Source: Methylomicrobium sp035916875 (GTDB lineage Bacteria > Pseudomonadota > Gammaproteobacteria > Methylococcales > Methylomonadaceae). Taken from it: 36,704 bases of DNA. The stretch spans positions 1 to 36,704 of the forward strand of contig NZ_JAXUHN010000034.1 in assembly GCF_035916875.1 (NCBI RefSeq). The letters run 5' to 3'. A program made the position numbers and the translations under genes. Every line of letters begins with the position of its first letter. Position 1 is the first letter of the stretch. Below the pieces are notes generated by a model that was not told where the DNA came from, searched no databases, and was given only the letters and a program-made list of their open reading frames with translations. This document shows, piece after piece, positions 1 through 8,839 of the stretch.

Positions 1-1
1 T

Positions 2-89
2 GGAGAGGGTTGGGGTGAGGAGGATCAAAAATAAGGAAAAATACTTTATTTTGATCCCCTCATCCCAGCCTTCTCCCGAAGGGAGAAGG
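2..89. repeat. Intergenic palindromic repeat
   Basis: Two arms, at about 2-30 and 49-77, are imperfect reverse complements (GGAGAGGGTTGGGGTGAGG against CCTCATCCCAGCCTTCTCCC). A second hairpin follows, CCTTCTCCC-GAA-GGGAGAAGG at 69-89. The purine/pyrimidine-rich 'cccttctcccgaagggagaagg' type of sequence is a common dispersed intergenic repeat in proteobacterial genomes. No coding potential is seen here. The window edge may cut the element. Confidence 0.6.
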
Positions 90-214
90 AGCGAAGCTTC
101 TCTTAACTTAATGGCATTGTGGCAGGGTCAGGGTATATTTCAAAAAACGCCATCCCTTGCCAAGAATGCATTTTAACGGGTCATGACATGCATGGCCCCT
201 TCGCCAGAATCGGC

Positions 215-342
215 TTACTCAGGAGCTTGGAACGGCTCCCAGGTCGAATCAGGGTTGTACTCTTTCATCTTCGCGACGATTTCCGCAGTTTTAGGGCCCA
301 AGTCTTTTGGCAAATCATGCCCTCATGACTGACGATAAAAGT
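215..342 (-). pseudogene. DUF2950 C-terminal relic, frameshifted
   Basis: Read on the minus strand, 342 to about 300 encodes TFIVSHEGMICQK. After a one-base slip in an A run, the next frame gives DLGPKTAEIVAKMKEYNPD and then STWEPFQAPE with a stop at 215-217. This matches the end of the intact DUF2950 protein at 10329-11291 (TFVVNHRGRIYQKNLGPK, then TTELALAMKAYDPDASWEAV). Only about 42 codons remain and no start is present, so this is a decayed copy. Further upstream, 389-404 reads G-I-I-M-T, which could be the preceding DUF2950 residues, with the hairpin at 350-383 lying between. It sits directly beyond the phosphoketolase stop. The homology is clear by eye; how it arose is inferred. Confidence 0.8.
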
Positions 343-349
343 TAAATCA

Positions 350-383
350 GTTAAATCCTTTCGGCAAACCGGGAGGATTTAAC
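350..383 (-). terminator. Strong hairpin after phosphoketolase
   Basis: GTTAAATCCTTTCGG-CAAA-CCGGGAGGATTTAAC forms a 15-bp stem with two G-U pairs and a four-base loop, 34 bases beyond the phosphoketolase stop. Reading leftward, a mixed T-rich stretch follows rather than a clean T run, so it could be a terminator or an inserted palindromic repeat. It appears to sit inside the DUF2950 relic. Confidence 0.45.
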
Positions 384-417
384 GTTTTGTCATGATGATA
401 CCTCGATTGGCCGATTA

Positions 418-2802
418 TTATTGGGGCCATTTCCAGGACGCAATCTCGGGTTTGTCGATACCATGTTCGTAAGCATATTGACTGCAACCGATCTGCATGC
501 TGCGCAATTTTTCTTTCACATGCGCGCCGGACACGCTAAGGCCCGGAACCCGGTTTATCACATCGATGGCTAGGCTGAATCGGTCGACCTCATTGCGAAT
601 GGCCAATTCGAGCGGTGTATTGATATTGCCCTTTTCCTTGTAGCCGCGCACATGCATGTTCTTATGATTGGTGCGGCGGTAGGCCAGACGGTGAATCAGC
701 CAGGGATAGCCGTGGAAGTTGAATATCACCGGCTTATCGGTCGTGAACAGACTGTCGAAGTCGCGGTCGGAAAGCCCGTGCGGGTGCTCGCTCTCCGGCG
801 TCAGACGGTAAAGATCCATCACATTGATAAAGCGGATTTTCAATTGCGGAAAATGCACCCGCAACAGGGAAACAGCCGCCAAGGCTTCTTGCGTCGAAAT
901 GTCGCCGCAACTCACCATCACCGCATCGGGTTCCGAGCCTTGATCGTTGCTCGCCCAATCCCAGATGCCGATGCCTTTGGTGCAATGCTCGATGGCGGCG
1001 TCCATGTCCAAAAATTGATGGTGTTTCTGCTTGTCCGAAACGATTACGTTGAAGTAGTTTGTGCTCTGCAAGCAATGGCTGGCGACCGACAACAGCGTAT
1101 TGACGTCCGGTGGCAGATAGATACGCGTGACTTCAGGGCTCTTATTGACGACCACATCCAGAAAACCCGGATCCTGATGGGTAAAGCCGTTGTGATCCTG
1201 CCGCCATACGGTGGAGGTGATCAGCAAATTCAGCGATGAAACCGGCGCCCGCCAGGAAAGATCGTTGCATATATCCAGCCATTTGGCGTGCTGGTTGAAC
1301 ATCGAATCGATCACATGGACGAAGGCTTCGTAACTGGAGAAAAAACCGTGGCGTCCGGAAAGTAGGTAAGCTTCCAGCCATCCTTCGAGGGTATGTTCGG
1401 AAAGTATTTCCATGACTCGGCCATCCGGCGCTAATTCACCACCGTCGGCGTCCTCAGGCAAGTAATCCGCCAACCACATTTTTTTACTGACCTGATAGAT
1501 GTCATCGAGCTTGTTCGAGGTGTTTTCATCCGGTCCGAACACGCGAAAATTGGTCGGGTTCAGCTTCATGATATCGCGCAAAAAAACGCCCAATGGCCTG
1601 GTGTTTTCCACTTCGGTTTGGCCGGGTTTGTCCACCTTGACGCCGTAGTCGCGGAAATCCGGCAGACGCAAGGCTTTGCGCAACAGTCCGCCATTGGCAT
1701 GGGGATTGGCGCTCATGCGCCGCACGCCCTTTGGCGCAAGCTCCTTGAGTTCGGAGATCAGGCGGCCGTTGGCGTCGAACAACTCTTCCGGTTTGTAGCT
1801 ACGCAGCCACTCTTCCAGCTGTTTCAGATGCGCCGGATTTTCCTTCATACCGGAAAGGGGCACCTGGTGGGCTCGCCAAAAACCTTCGACTTTATGCCCA
1901 TCCACTTCTTTCGGACCTGTCCACCCCTTCGGGCTGCGCAGTACGATCATCGGCCAGCGCGGCCGCACCAGAGCGCCGCCTGCACGCGCTGCCTGCTGAA
2001 TCTTGCGAATTTCGGTCACGCAGTGTTCCATCACAGCAGCCATGCGTTGATGCATCACTTCGGGATCGCTGCCTTCGACGAAATAAGGCGTCCAGCCATA
2101 GCCTTTGAACAGGTTTTCAAGCTCTTCATAGCTGATGCGCGACAGCAAGGTCGGATTATTGATCTTGTAACCGTTCAGATTTAGAACCGGCAGCACCGCG
2201 CCATCGCGGACCGGATTCAAAAATTTGTTGGAATGCCAGGACGTCGCCAAGGGCCCGGTTTCCGCTTCGCCGTCGCCGACGACGACCGCCACCAAGAGGT
2301 CGGGATTATCGAAAGCCGCGCCAAAGGCATGGGACACACTGTAACCCAGTTCGCCGCCTTCATGGATCGATCCCGGCGTTTCCGGCGTACAATGGCTGCC
2401 GATACCGCCGGGGAAGGAAAACTCCTTAAAGAACTGATGCATTCCTTCCAGGTCTTCGCTTTTGTTCGGATAAATTTCCGAGTAAGTGCCTTCCAGATAC
2501 ACCGGTCCCAGAACGCCTGGCGCACCATGGCCCGGTCCCGCCATGAAGATCGCATTCAGGTCGTAGCTCTTAATCAGGCGATTCAGATGGATATAGGTAA
2601 AACTCAGTGCCGGACTGGCGCCCCAGTGGCCGAGAAGGCGGTTTTTTATATGCTCGGGTTTGAGCGGATCTCTGAGCAAGGGATTTTCTTGCAGATAAAT
2701 CATACCGGCGGCCAAATAGTTGCAGGCTCTCCAGTAGGCGTGCGTCTTGCGCAAAGTTTCTTTATCGAGGGGTTCAAGATTGTTCAGGTCTGTATCACTC
2801 AT
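418..2802 (-). CDS. xfp: Phosphoketolase (Xfp family)
   Basis: This is a 794-aa, thiamine-diphosphate-dependent phosphoketolase. The family cleaves xylulose 5-phosphate, and often fructose 6-phosphate, with phosphate to give acetyl phosphate plus glyceraldehyde 3-phosphate or erythrose 4-phosphate in the cytoplasm. Visible motifs are GPGHGAP (89-95), FPGGIGSH (about 130-137), and the TPP/Mg-binding GDGEAETGP (176-184). Length is full for the family. The ATG at 2802 follows an AGGAG with good spacing. No acetate kinase gene adjoins it, so the fate of acetyl phosphate is not shown here. It is the last gene of the leftward array and is separated from the efflux genes by 183 bp, so it probably has its own promoter. 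Substrate preference cannot be read from the sequence. Confidence 0.97.
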   Translation of the reverse strand: MSDTDLNNLEPLDKETLRKTHAYWRACNYLAAGMIYLQENPLLRDPLKPEHIKNRLLGHWGASPALSFTYIHLNRLIKSYDLNAIFMAGPGHGAPGVLGPVYLEGTYSEIYPNKSEDLEGMHQFFKEFSFPGGIGSHCTPETPGSIHEGGELGYSVSHAFGAAFDNPDLLVAVVVGDGEAETGPLATSWHSNKFLNPVRDGAVLPVLNLNGYKINNPTLLSRISYEELENLFKGYGWTPYFVEGSDPEVMHQRMAAVMEHCVTEIRKIQQAARAGGALVRPRWPMIVLRSPKGWTGPKEVDGHKVEGFWRAHQVPLSGMKENPAHLKQLEEWLRSYKPEELFDANGRLISELKELAPKGVRRMSANPHANGGLLRKALRLPDFRDYGVKVDKPGQTEVENTRPLGVFLRDIMKLNPTNFRVFGPDENTSNKLDDIYQVSKKMWLADYLPEDADGGELAPDGRVMEILSEHTLEGWLEAYLLSGRHGFFSSYEAFVHVIDSMFNQHAKWLDICNDLSWRAPVSSLNLLITSTVWRQDHNGFTHQDPGFLDVVVNKSPEVTRIYLPPDVNTLLSVASHCLQSTNYFNVIVSDKQKHHQFLDMDAAIEHCTKGIGIWDWASNDQGSEPDAVMVSCGDISTQEALAAVSLLRVHFPQLKIRFINVMDLYRLTPESEHPHGLSDRDFDSLFTTDKPVIFNFHGYPWLIHRLAYRRTNHKNMHVRGYKEKGNINTPLELAIRNEVDRFSLAIDVINRVPGLSVSGAHVKEKLRSMQIGCSQYAYEHGIDKPEIASWKWPQ

Positions 2803-2924
2803 GGGACGCTCCTGTTTTTATTAAATTGTTTCTGTTTGATAAAGCCAATGGATGGTTATATCCAGCGATTCCTGGTTTACACAATATTTAGCCGAGTGTA
2901 CTGACTCGTGACGCTAGTCTTTTT

Positions 2925-2944
2925 TTGACCTGGAATAAAGTCAA
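2925..2944. promoter_or_regulatory. Inverted repeat upstream of phosphoketolase
   Basis: The 183-bp gap between the efflux OMF gene and phosphoketolase (2803-2985) contains TTGAC-N10-GTCAA. On the minus strand its outer arm reads TTGACT and could also serve as a -35 element, but no convincing -10 lies 16-18 bp further on. A regulator site is possible but unproven. It differs from the operator at 13.5-13.7 kb. Confidence 0.3.
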
Positions 2945-2985
2945 TTAATTCAATACAGCACGTGCGGCGCTCGGAGGGAAAATAG

Positions 2986-4431
2986 TTAGGGAAACATTGA
3001 CGCTTCCGCCGGTTCGGCAGGCTGTAAGGTTTTTTCGGCGGCAAGGATCCAGCCGCCGCCCATGGCTCGATATAAACCGATCGATGCCGTGAAATTATCG
3101 CTGCGCGCCTGGATCAAGTCGATCTGCGCGTCGAATAGATTGCGCACCGCATCGAGCACGGTGAGATAATCGGTATAGCCTTCATCGTAACGTTTGCGCG
3201 ACAAATTGTAATAATTTTCTACCGCCGCTACCCGTCGCGCCTGTTTCTCGCTGCGCTGTTTGGTCTTGATGCCGCCGACCAGAGAATCCTCGAATTCGCG
3301 GAAGGCGTTGATGATGGCGCGCCGGTAATTAGCCAGTGCCGCTTGTTGGGCGCCTTCGGCCGTCTGCACTTGGCCGGCGATTTTACCGGCGGTGAAGATC
3401 GGCGTGAGCAACGCCGATCCCACGGTCCAGAAATTGGCGCCCGGCGCGAATAAAGACGCAACCTGCGTGCTTATCTGGCCGACATCGCCGGTCAAGGAAA
3501 TTTTCGGGAAATATTGCGCCTTCGCCACGCCGATCCGGGCATTCGCGGCTACCAGCGCTTGTTCCGCTTGCTGTATGTCGGGCCGGCGCGCGAGTAACTC
3601 GGAAGGCAAGCCGGCCGGCACGGCAGGCATCATAAGTTCGTCGAAGCTGCGTCCGCGCTCGATCGGACCCGGATTTTTACCGAGCAGCACGCTCAATGCA
3701 TGCTCTGTTTGCGCGACGCTTTGTTCGTAAAACGGAATCAAGGCGCTGCGCCGCTCATATTCGGACTCGGCCTGGGTGACTTCGAGTTCGGAGGTGTAAC
3801 CTTCCTGGAAGCGCACGCGCCGAATATGCAAATCTTCCTTGAGCGTTTGCACGACTGCGCGGGTAATTTCCAGATCTTTATCGAAAGTGCGCAGTTGCAC
3901 GTAGGTTTGGGCGATAGCGCTGGCCAAGGTTAGAATCACGCCGCGTTTCACCGCTTCCTGCGAGAGCAGATCCGCCTGCGCCGCTTCCTTGGCGCGCCGC
4001 AGCCCGCCCCAGACATCGATCTCCCATTGCATTGATGCGCCGAGCCTGGCAAAGTCAACTTCGTTATTGTTTGTTCCGCTACTCAATACATCGCCGCCTC
4101 CTCTGCTGGGTTGGGCGTGCGCGTAATTCGCAGCTCCGAAAATCTGCGGGAATAAATTGGCGCGCGTAGCCCCGTATTGCCCCATAAATTGCTCGACATT
4201 GGCGATGGCGACTTTAAGATCGAGATTTCCCTGAATGCCGCGCTCCACCAGGCGATTCAGCACGGGATCACCGAATTGCTCCCACCACGGCAGGTTGCTG
4301 GTGTCTTTGCCTTCTCTTTCGGCAAAGCGCCAAGTTTGCGGTGTATCGACCTGCGGTTTGCGGTAATCCGGGCCGACCTTGAAACAGCCGGAGAGCATGG
4401 CGATCAGCAATAATAGCGAGAGATTACGCAC
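2986..4431 (-). CDS. RND efflux outer-membrane factor (NodT/OprM family)
   Basis: This is the outer-membrane channel of a tripartite pump, about 481 aa from GTG 4431. An open frame extends to 4491, but the GTG is preferred: it follows AGGAG with 7-nt spacing, overlaps the RND stop (GTGCGTAA), and places a lipobox (LSGC) shortly after a hydrophobic core, as expected for a NodT-family lipoprotein. CFKVGPDYRKP just after the Cys is the classic OMF start. A repeated OEP-type architecture follows, including LLARRPDIQQAEQ and TAGKIAGQ-like segments. It is translationally coupled to the RND pump upstream and completes the MFP-RND-OMF set. The exported substrate is unknown. Confidence 0.93.
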   Translation of the reverse strand: MRNLSLLLLIAMLSGCFKVGPDYRKPQVDTPQTWRFAEREGKDTSNLPWWEQFGDPVLNRLVERGIQGNLDLKVAIANVEQFMGQYGATRANLFPQIFGAANYAHAQPSRGGGDVLSSGTNNNEVDFARLGASMQWEIDVWGGLRRAKEAAQADLLSQEAVKRGVILTLASAIAQTYVQLRTFDKDLEITRAVVQTLKEDLHIRRVRFQEGYTSELEVTQAESEYERRSALIPFYEQSVAQTEHALSVLLGKNPGPIERGRSFDELMMPAVPAGLPSELLARRPDIQQAEQALVAANARIGVAKAQYFPKISLTGDVGQISTQVASLFAPGANFWTVGSALLTPIFTAGKIAGQVQTAEGAQQAALANYRRAIINAFREFEDSLVGGIKTKQRSEKQARRVAAVENYYNLSRKRYDEGYTDYLTVLDAVRNLFDAQIDLIQARSDNFTASIGLYRAMGGGWILAAEKTLQPAEPAEASMFP

Positions 4432-7400
4432 GGTCCTGCTCCTGCGGCACTTGTTTGTCCGAAGCGGTACCGCGCCGCGAAAATTTTTCAACCACGTAGA
4501 ACGACACCGGAATGAGGAAAATGGCGATGGTAGTGGCGGCAGTCATGCCGCCGATGACAGCGTATCCCATTACCCGCCGCGACAGCGCGCCAGCGCCGCT
4601 GGCGATGGCTAAAGGGACACAGCCTAAGATAAAGGATAAGGCCGTCATCAAAATCGGGCGCAAGCGCAAACGCGCCGCTTCCAGGGACGCATCCAGGACG
4701 GATTTGCCCTCCTCTACCCCCATTTTGGCGAACTCGACAATCAAAATGGCGTTTTTCGCGGCCAAGCCGATCAACATCACCAGCCCGATCTGGGCATACA
4801 GGTTGTTTTCATAGTGGCCCAAGGCAAGTCCCACGAAGGCCCCGAACACGGCGATCGGCGTGCCCAGCAATACGCTGAAGGGCAGACTCCAGCTTTCATA
4901 AAGCGCGGCCAAAATCAGGAATACGCAGAAAATCGCGAAGGCGAACACGACGGCAGGCGAAATGCCTTTCTGGGCTTGCTGCTCCTGGAAGCTCATGCCG
5001 AGATAGTCGTAACCCATTTCTTTGGGCATGGTCTCGGCGAAAACCTCTTCCAGGGCGCGCATCACTTGCGTGGAGCTAAAGCCCGGATTGCCCGACGCAC
5101 CGATTTGCTGGCTACGGAACAAGTTGTAACGCATGGTGAACTCCGGCCCTTCGGTTTTGCGTATGCTGGTCAAAGCGGCCAGGGGCACGGTGTCGCCTGC
5201 GCTGTTGCGCACATAGAACTGGCCCAGGGACTCGGTATCCTTGCGGTACTCGCCCTCGGCCTGCACATAAGTTTGCCATTGCCGCCCGAAGCGATTGAAG
5301 TAATTGATGAAACCCGAGCCCATGTAGGCTTGCAGAGTCTTGTAGACATCGGACAGCAAAACCCCCTGCTTGAGCACCTTATCCCGGTCCACGTCAACGA
5401 AAATCTGCGGCACCGAGGGGAGACCGGTTGTATAGATTCCCGCAATTTCAGGGCGCTTTTTCGCCGCCTCGATAAATTTGCTGGTGTTTTGCGCCAAGAA
5501 GGCTACATCCTTGCCCGCTCTGTCCTCAAGCACCATGGTCACGCCGCCGGAAGTGCCGACGCCGGGAATGGCCGGCGGCGGGAAGGCGAAACCGATGGCA
5601 TCGGGAATTTGGGACATCGCTCGATTGATATGCGCCTTGATGGCCGTGTATTGCTCCTCCGGCTTGGTACGCTCCGACCAATTCTTCAAGGCAATGAAAA
5701 AGAAAGTATTGTAGGTGGTATTGGCTTGGCTGAGCATGTTGTAACCGATCACCGAGGAATAGTATTCCACGCCCGGCGTATTCTTCAAAATCTCCTCGAC
5801 TTTCCGTGTCGCTTCGTCCGTGCGTTGCAGCGAGGCTACATTGGGAAGCTGGATGCCGGCGAAAAGATAACCCTGATCCTCGTCGGGCAAAAAGCCCATC
5901 GGCAAGCCTTTTCCCAGAGTTCCGGCGACAACCGCGAGGATGACGAGAAATACCATGCTAATCAAGCTTTTACGAATCAGCACCGCGCAAAATCCCACAT
6001 AACCCTCATTGGCGCGGCCAAATAGCCGGTTGAAACCGTCATAAAATTTTTGCACCGGACCAGTGCCGCGCACCCGTGGTCTTAGCAGCAACGCCGCCAA
6101 TGCGGGACTCAGTGACAGTGAATTGAAGGTGGAGATCATCACCGACACGCCGACGGTAACGGCGAACTGCTGGTAAAGTCGTCCGGTGATGCCGGGAATG
6201 AACACCGTCGGCATAAACACCGCGATCAAGGCGAGCGAGGTGCCAATGATGGGGCCGGTCACTTCCCGCATCGTCTTGAGGGTGGCTTCCTTGGGGCTTA
6301 AACCTTTTTCGATGTGGTGTTCCACGGCCTCAACCACCACAATGGGGTCGTCCACCACGAGGCCGATCGCCAGCACCAGGCCGAACAGCGATAGCGTGTT
6401 GATCGAAAAACCCAGCATAGGAAAGAGCATGAAGGTGCCGATCAGCGACACCGGCACCGCCAGCAGCGGAATCAGAGTCGGCCGCCAGCCTTGCAGGAAC
6501 AGGAAGACCACCAGGATGACCAGCACCAGCGCCTCGAACAAGGTATGCACGATTTCGTTGATACCTTCGGTGACGGCCAGGGTGGTGTCCAGGGCGACCA
6601 CATAATCGAGGTCCTCGGGGAAGCGGGTCTTCAACTCCGCCATCATCTTCTTGGCGCCGTCGGCGGCTTCGATGGCATTGGAACCGGGCAGTTGGTACAA
6701 AGCGACCAGGGCCGCCGGCTTGCCGTTGAGCCGTCCGATCATGTCATAAGCCTGGGCGCCGAGTTCGATGCGTCCCACGTCCTTGATGCGGACGATGGAA
6801 CCGGACGGGTCGGCGCGCAGCACGATGTTGCCGAATTCTTCCTCGGTCTGCAAGCGGCCCTGGGCACGGACAGCGTAAGTGAATTCCTGGCCCGGGGGTA
6901 CCGGCTCGCCGCCGACCTTGCCGGCAGGATTGACGTTGTTCTGCGCCTGGACGGCGTTGATGATCTCCGGAATCGTGATATTAAGCTTGGCGAGTTGGTC
7001 AGGCTTGACCCAGATACGCATCGCATACTGGCCGGCGCCGAAAACCGACACGCTGGCGATGCCCTTCACCCGGGTCATCTGGTCGTTGATGTTGATATAG
7101 GCGTAATTGGCGAGGAAAATATTGTCGTAAGTGCCCTTGGGCGAAAACAGGGCAAACATGACCAACGGCGACGCCGTCGATTTTTGCACGTTGACTCCAT
7201 AGTTGCGCACGTCCTGGGGCAATTGCGACTCGGCCTGGGATTTGCGCATCTGCGACAACACCTGGTCGGTATTCGGGTCTGTCTTCACGTCGAAGTTGAC
7301 CCTCAGCGTCATCTGTCCGTTGTTGGCGTTAATGGAATACATGTAGTTCATGTTGTCCACGCCGGACATCTGCTGTTCGATCGGCGTTGCGACCGACTGC

Positions 7401-7573
7401 TCCACCGTGACTGCGTCGGCGCCGGTGTAAGTGGTTTGAACCTGGATTTCCGGCGGCGCGATATTGGGAAACTGGGCGATCGGCAATTCCGACATGGAAA
7501 CCAGGCCGATCATCACCATCAGGATGGCGATCACGATCGCCACAATGGGACGGTTGATAAAAAATTTAGCCAT
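4424..7573 (-). CDS. RND inner-membrane efflux pump (HAE1 family)
   Basis: This 1049-aa AcrB/MexB-type proton-driven transporter should form a trimer in the inner membrane, moving hydrophobic or amphiphilic compounds. It starts MAKFFINRPIVAIV, the standard HAE1 beginning. The paired TM4 aspartates are present at 408-409 (GLVVDDPIVVVE; the usual Ala after DD is Pro). The TM10 lysine motif GLAAKNAILIVEFAK is also intact. Length matches the family's roughly 1040 aa. It lies 6 nt after the MFP stop and overlaps the OMF start, so the three genes form one transcription unit. Substrate cannot be inferred; E. coli AcrB is the nearest family archetype. Confidence 0.96.
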   Translation of the reverse strand: MAKFFINRPIVAIVIAILMVMIGLVSMSELPIAQFPNIAPPEIQVQTTYTGADAVTVEQSVATPIEQQMSGVDNMNYMYSINANNGQMTLRVNFDVKTDPNTDQVLSQMRKSQAESQLPQDVRNYGVNVQKSTASPLVMFALFSPKGTYDNIFLANYAYININDQMTRVKGIASVSVFGAGQYAMRIWVKPDQLAKLNITIPEIINAVQAQNNVNPAGKVGGEPVPPGQEFTYAVRAQGRLQTEEEFGNIVLRADPSGSIVRIKDVGRIELGAQAYDMIGRLNGKPAALVALYQLPGSNAIEAADGAKKMMAELKTRFPEDLDYVVALDTTLAVTEGINEIVHTLFEALVLVILVVFLFLQGWRPTLIPLLAVPVSLIGTFMLFPMLGFSINTLSLFGLVLAIGLVVDDPIVVVEAVEHHIEKGLSPKEATLKTMREVTGPIIGTSLALIAVFMPTVFIPGITGRLYQQFAVTVGVSVMISTFNSLSLSPALAALLLRPRVRGTGPVQKFYDGFNRLFGRANEGYVGFCAVLIRKSLISMVFLVILAVVAGTLGKGLPMGFLPDEDQGYLFAGIQLPNVASLQRTDEATRKVEEILKNTPGVEYYSSVIGYNMLSQANTTYNTFFFIALKNWSERTKPEEQYTAIKAHINRAMSQIPDAIGFAFPPPAIPGVGTSGGVTMVLEDRAGKDVAFLAQNTSKFIEAAKKRPEIAGIYTTGLPSVPQIFVDVDRDKVLKQGVLLSDVYKTLQAYMGSGFINYFNRFGRQWQTYVQAEGEYRKDTESLGQFYVRNSAGDTVPLAALTSIRKTEGPEFTMRYNLFRSQQIGASGNPGFSSTQVMRALEEVFAETMPKEMGYDYLGMSFQEQQAQKGISPAVVFAFAIFCVFLILAALYESWSLPFSVLLGTPIAVFGAFVGLALGHYENNLYAQIGLVMLIGLAAKNAILIVEFAKMGVEEGKSVLDASLEAARLRLRPILMTALSFILGCVPLAIASGAGALSRRVMGYAVIGGMTAATTIAIFLIPVSFYVVEKFSRRGTASDKQVPQEQDRA

Positions 7574-7579
7574 GGCGTT

Positions 7580-8773
7580 CTACCCTGCCGTCTTGGCGGC
7601 AGGAGCGGTGTCGGATGGATCGGCAAAAGGCTTGGGAACGACGGCCATGCCTTCCTTCACCTTTTGCACACCCTCGGCGACAACACGTTCGCCGGGCTGC
7701 AAGCCTTCGTCTATCACCCACATCGAACCGATGCGCTCGGCCGGTTTTACCATACGTATGGCGACGGTATTGTCGGGTTTTACCACAGCGGTTAGGTACT
7801 TGCCCTGCATTTCACTGACGGCACGTTGCGGCACCAACAGGGCACCCTGTTTAGTCCGGATTGCTCGAATTTTGGCGAACTGGCCGGGACGCAGAATATT
7901 ACCGGGATTTTTAAACAGCACGGCGACCTGAATCGTGCCGGTTTTCACATCGACCTGACGGTCGGCGAAATAGAATTGGCCCGTTTCGGGATAAGTGCTG
8001 CCGTCGGCCAATGTCAATTCGAGCTTCGGCGGTTGGCGAACTTCGGCCTTATTGTTCAACTCCATGGCCACTTGCAGGTATTGCTGTTCGCTCAGCGGAA
8101 TAAAGGCCTTGATTGGATCGACCTGCGAAACGGTAGTCAGTACCGCGTTGGCGCTCCCCGGCCCGACCAGATTGCCTAACTGCGCCCTGGATATTCCGGC
8201 AATACCGTCGATGGGAGACGTGATGCGCGTAAAACCGAGTTGCAGTTTGGCCTTTTCCAGTGCCGCCCTGGCGGCAAATACGTCGGCCTGCGCTTGCGCT
8301 TCACGCCCTACGGCAGTGTCCCAATCGCGCACGCTGACCGCTTTTTCGGGGAGCAATCGCTCAATGCGCTTCAAAGCCAGCCGCGCGGTTTTAAATTCCG
8401 CATCCTGGCGCGCCAGATTGCTTTGCGCCTCGTCCACGGCAGCCTGAAAGGTGCGCGGATCGATTTCGTAGAGCAGAGCGCCTTTTTTTACCGGATTGCC
8501 TTCCAGGTAATTCTGCTTGATGAGGTAGCCTGTGACTTGCGCCAGAATTTGCGCATTGACCATGCCATCGAGCGTGCCGACCCATTCTTGGGAAAGCGGC
8601 ACATCGCGTTGCACGACATCGACAACTTCAACGGTTGGCGCTTGCGCGGCCGGCTGCTGCTGAGCCCGGTCGCAGCCACCGCACGCCAATGTAACAACAA
8701 GGATTAGCAAAATCGACGGTAACGGCTTTGTTTTGCGCCCAACGGTTGTAGCTAAAAAGTTCGTCCGTACCAT
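7580..8773 (-). CDS. RND efflux periplasmic adaptor (MFP, AcrA-like)
   Basis: This 397-aa membrane-fusion protein links the RND pump to the outer-membrane channel. The N-terminus has a hydrophobic stretch ending in a lipobox (ACGGC, Cys34), so it is probably a lipoprotein anchored in the inner membrane. The order is as in AcrA: a barrel-sandwich half (GTLDGMVNAQILAQVTGYL), an alpha-helical hairpin (about 110-190), then the second lipoyl half (ITSPIDGIAGIS) and beta-barrel (LRPGQFAKIRA). It precedes the RND gene by 6 nt. A 66-bp gap separates it from the antiporter upstream, with no obvious terminator, so both may share a transcript. Confidence 0.94.
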   Translation of the reverse strand: MVRTNFLATTVGRKTKPLPSILLILVVTLACGGCDRAQQQPAAQAPTVEVVDVVQRDVPLSQEWVGTLDGMVNAQILAQVTGYLIKQNYLEGNPVKKGALLYEIDPRTFQAAVDEAQSNLARQDAEFKTARLALKRIERLLPEKAVSVRDWDTAVGREAQAQADVFAARAALEKAKLQLGFTRITSPIDGIAGISRAQLGNLVGPGSANAVLTTVSQVDPIKAFIPLSEQQYLQVAMELNNKAEVRQPPKLELTLADGSTYPETGQFYFADRQVDVKTGTIQVAVLFKNPGNILRPGQFAKIRAIRTKQGALLVPQRAVSEMQGKYLTAVVKPDNTVAIRMVKPAERIGSMWVIDEGLQPGERVVAEGVQKVKEGMAVVPKPFADPSDTAPAAKTAG

Positions 8774-8839
8774 AATGATTCTCTTTTATCCAGGGGATTG
8801 TCAGTATTTTTAATGGCTGCTGTAAAGGCCAAGGCGAAC

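Noticed and set aside
119..328. 69-codon plus-strand frame near the left edge
   Set aside because: The minus strand here carries the DUF2950 relic, which accounts for the sequence.
4814..6025. 403-codon plus-strand frame within the first RND gene
   Set aside because: The His/Arg/Gly-rich composition is typical of an antisense shadow of a GC-rich RND gene.
6491..7795. 434-codon plus-strand frame across the RND/MFP junction
   Set aside because: It is an antisense shadow and spans the boundary of two well-supported genes.
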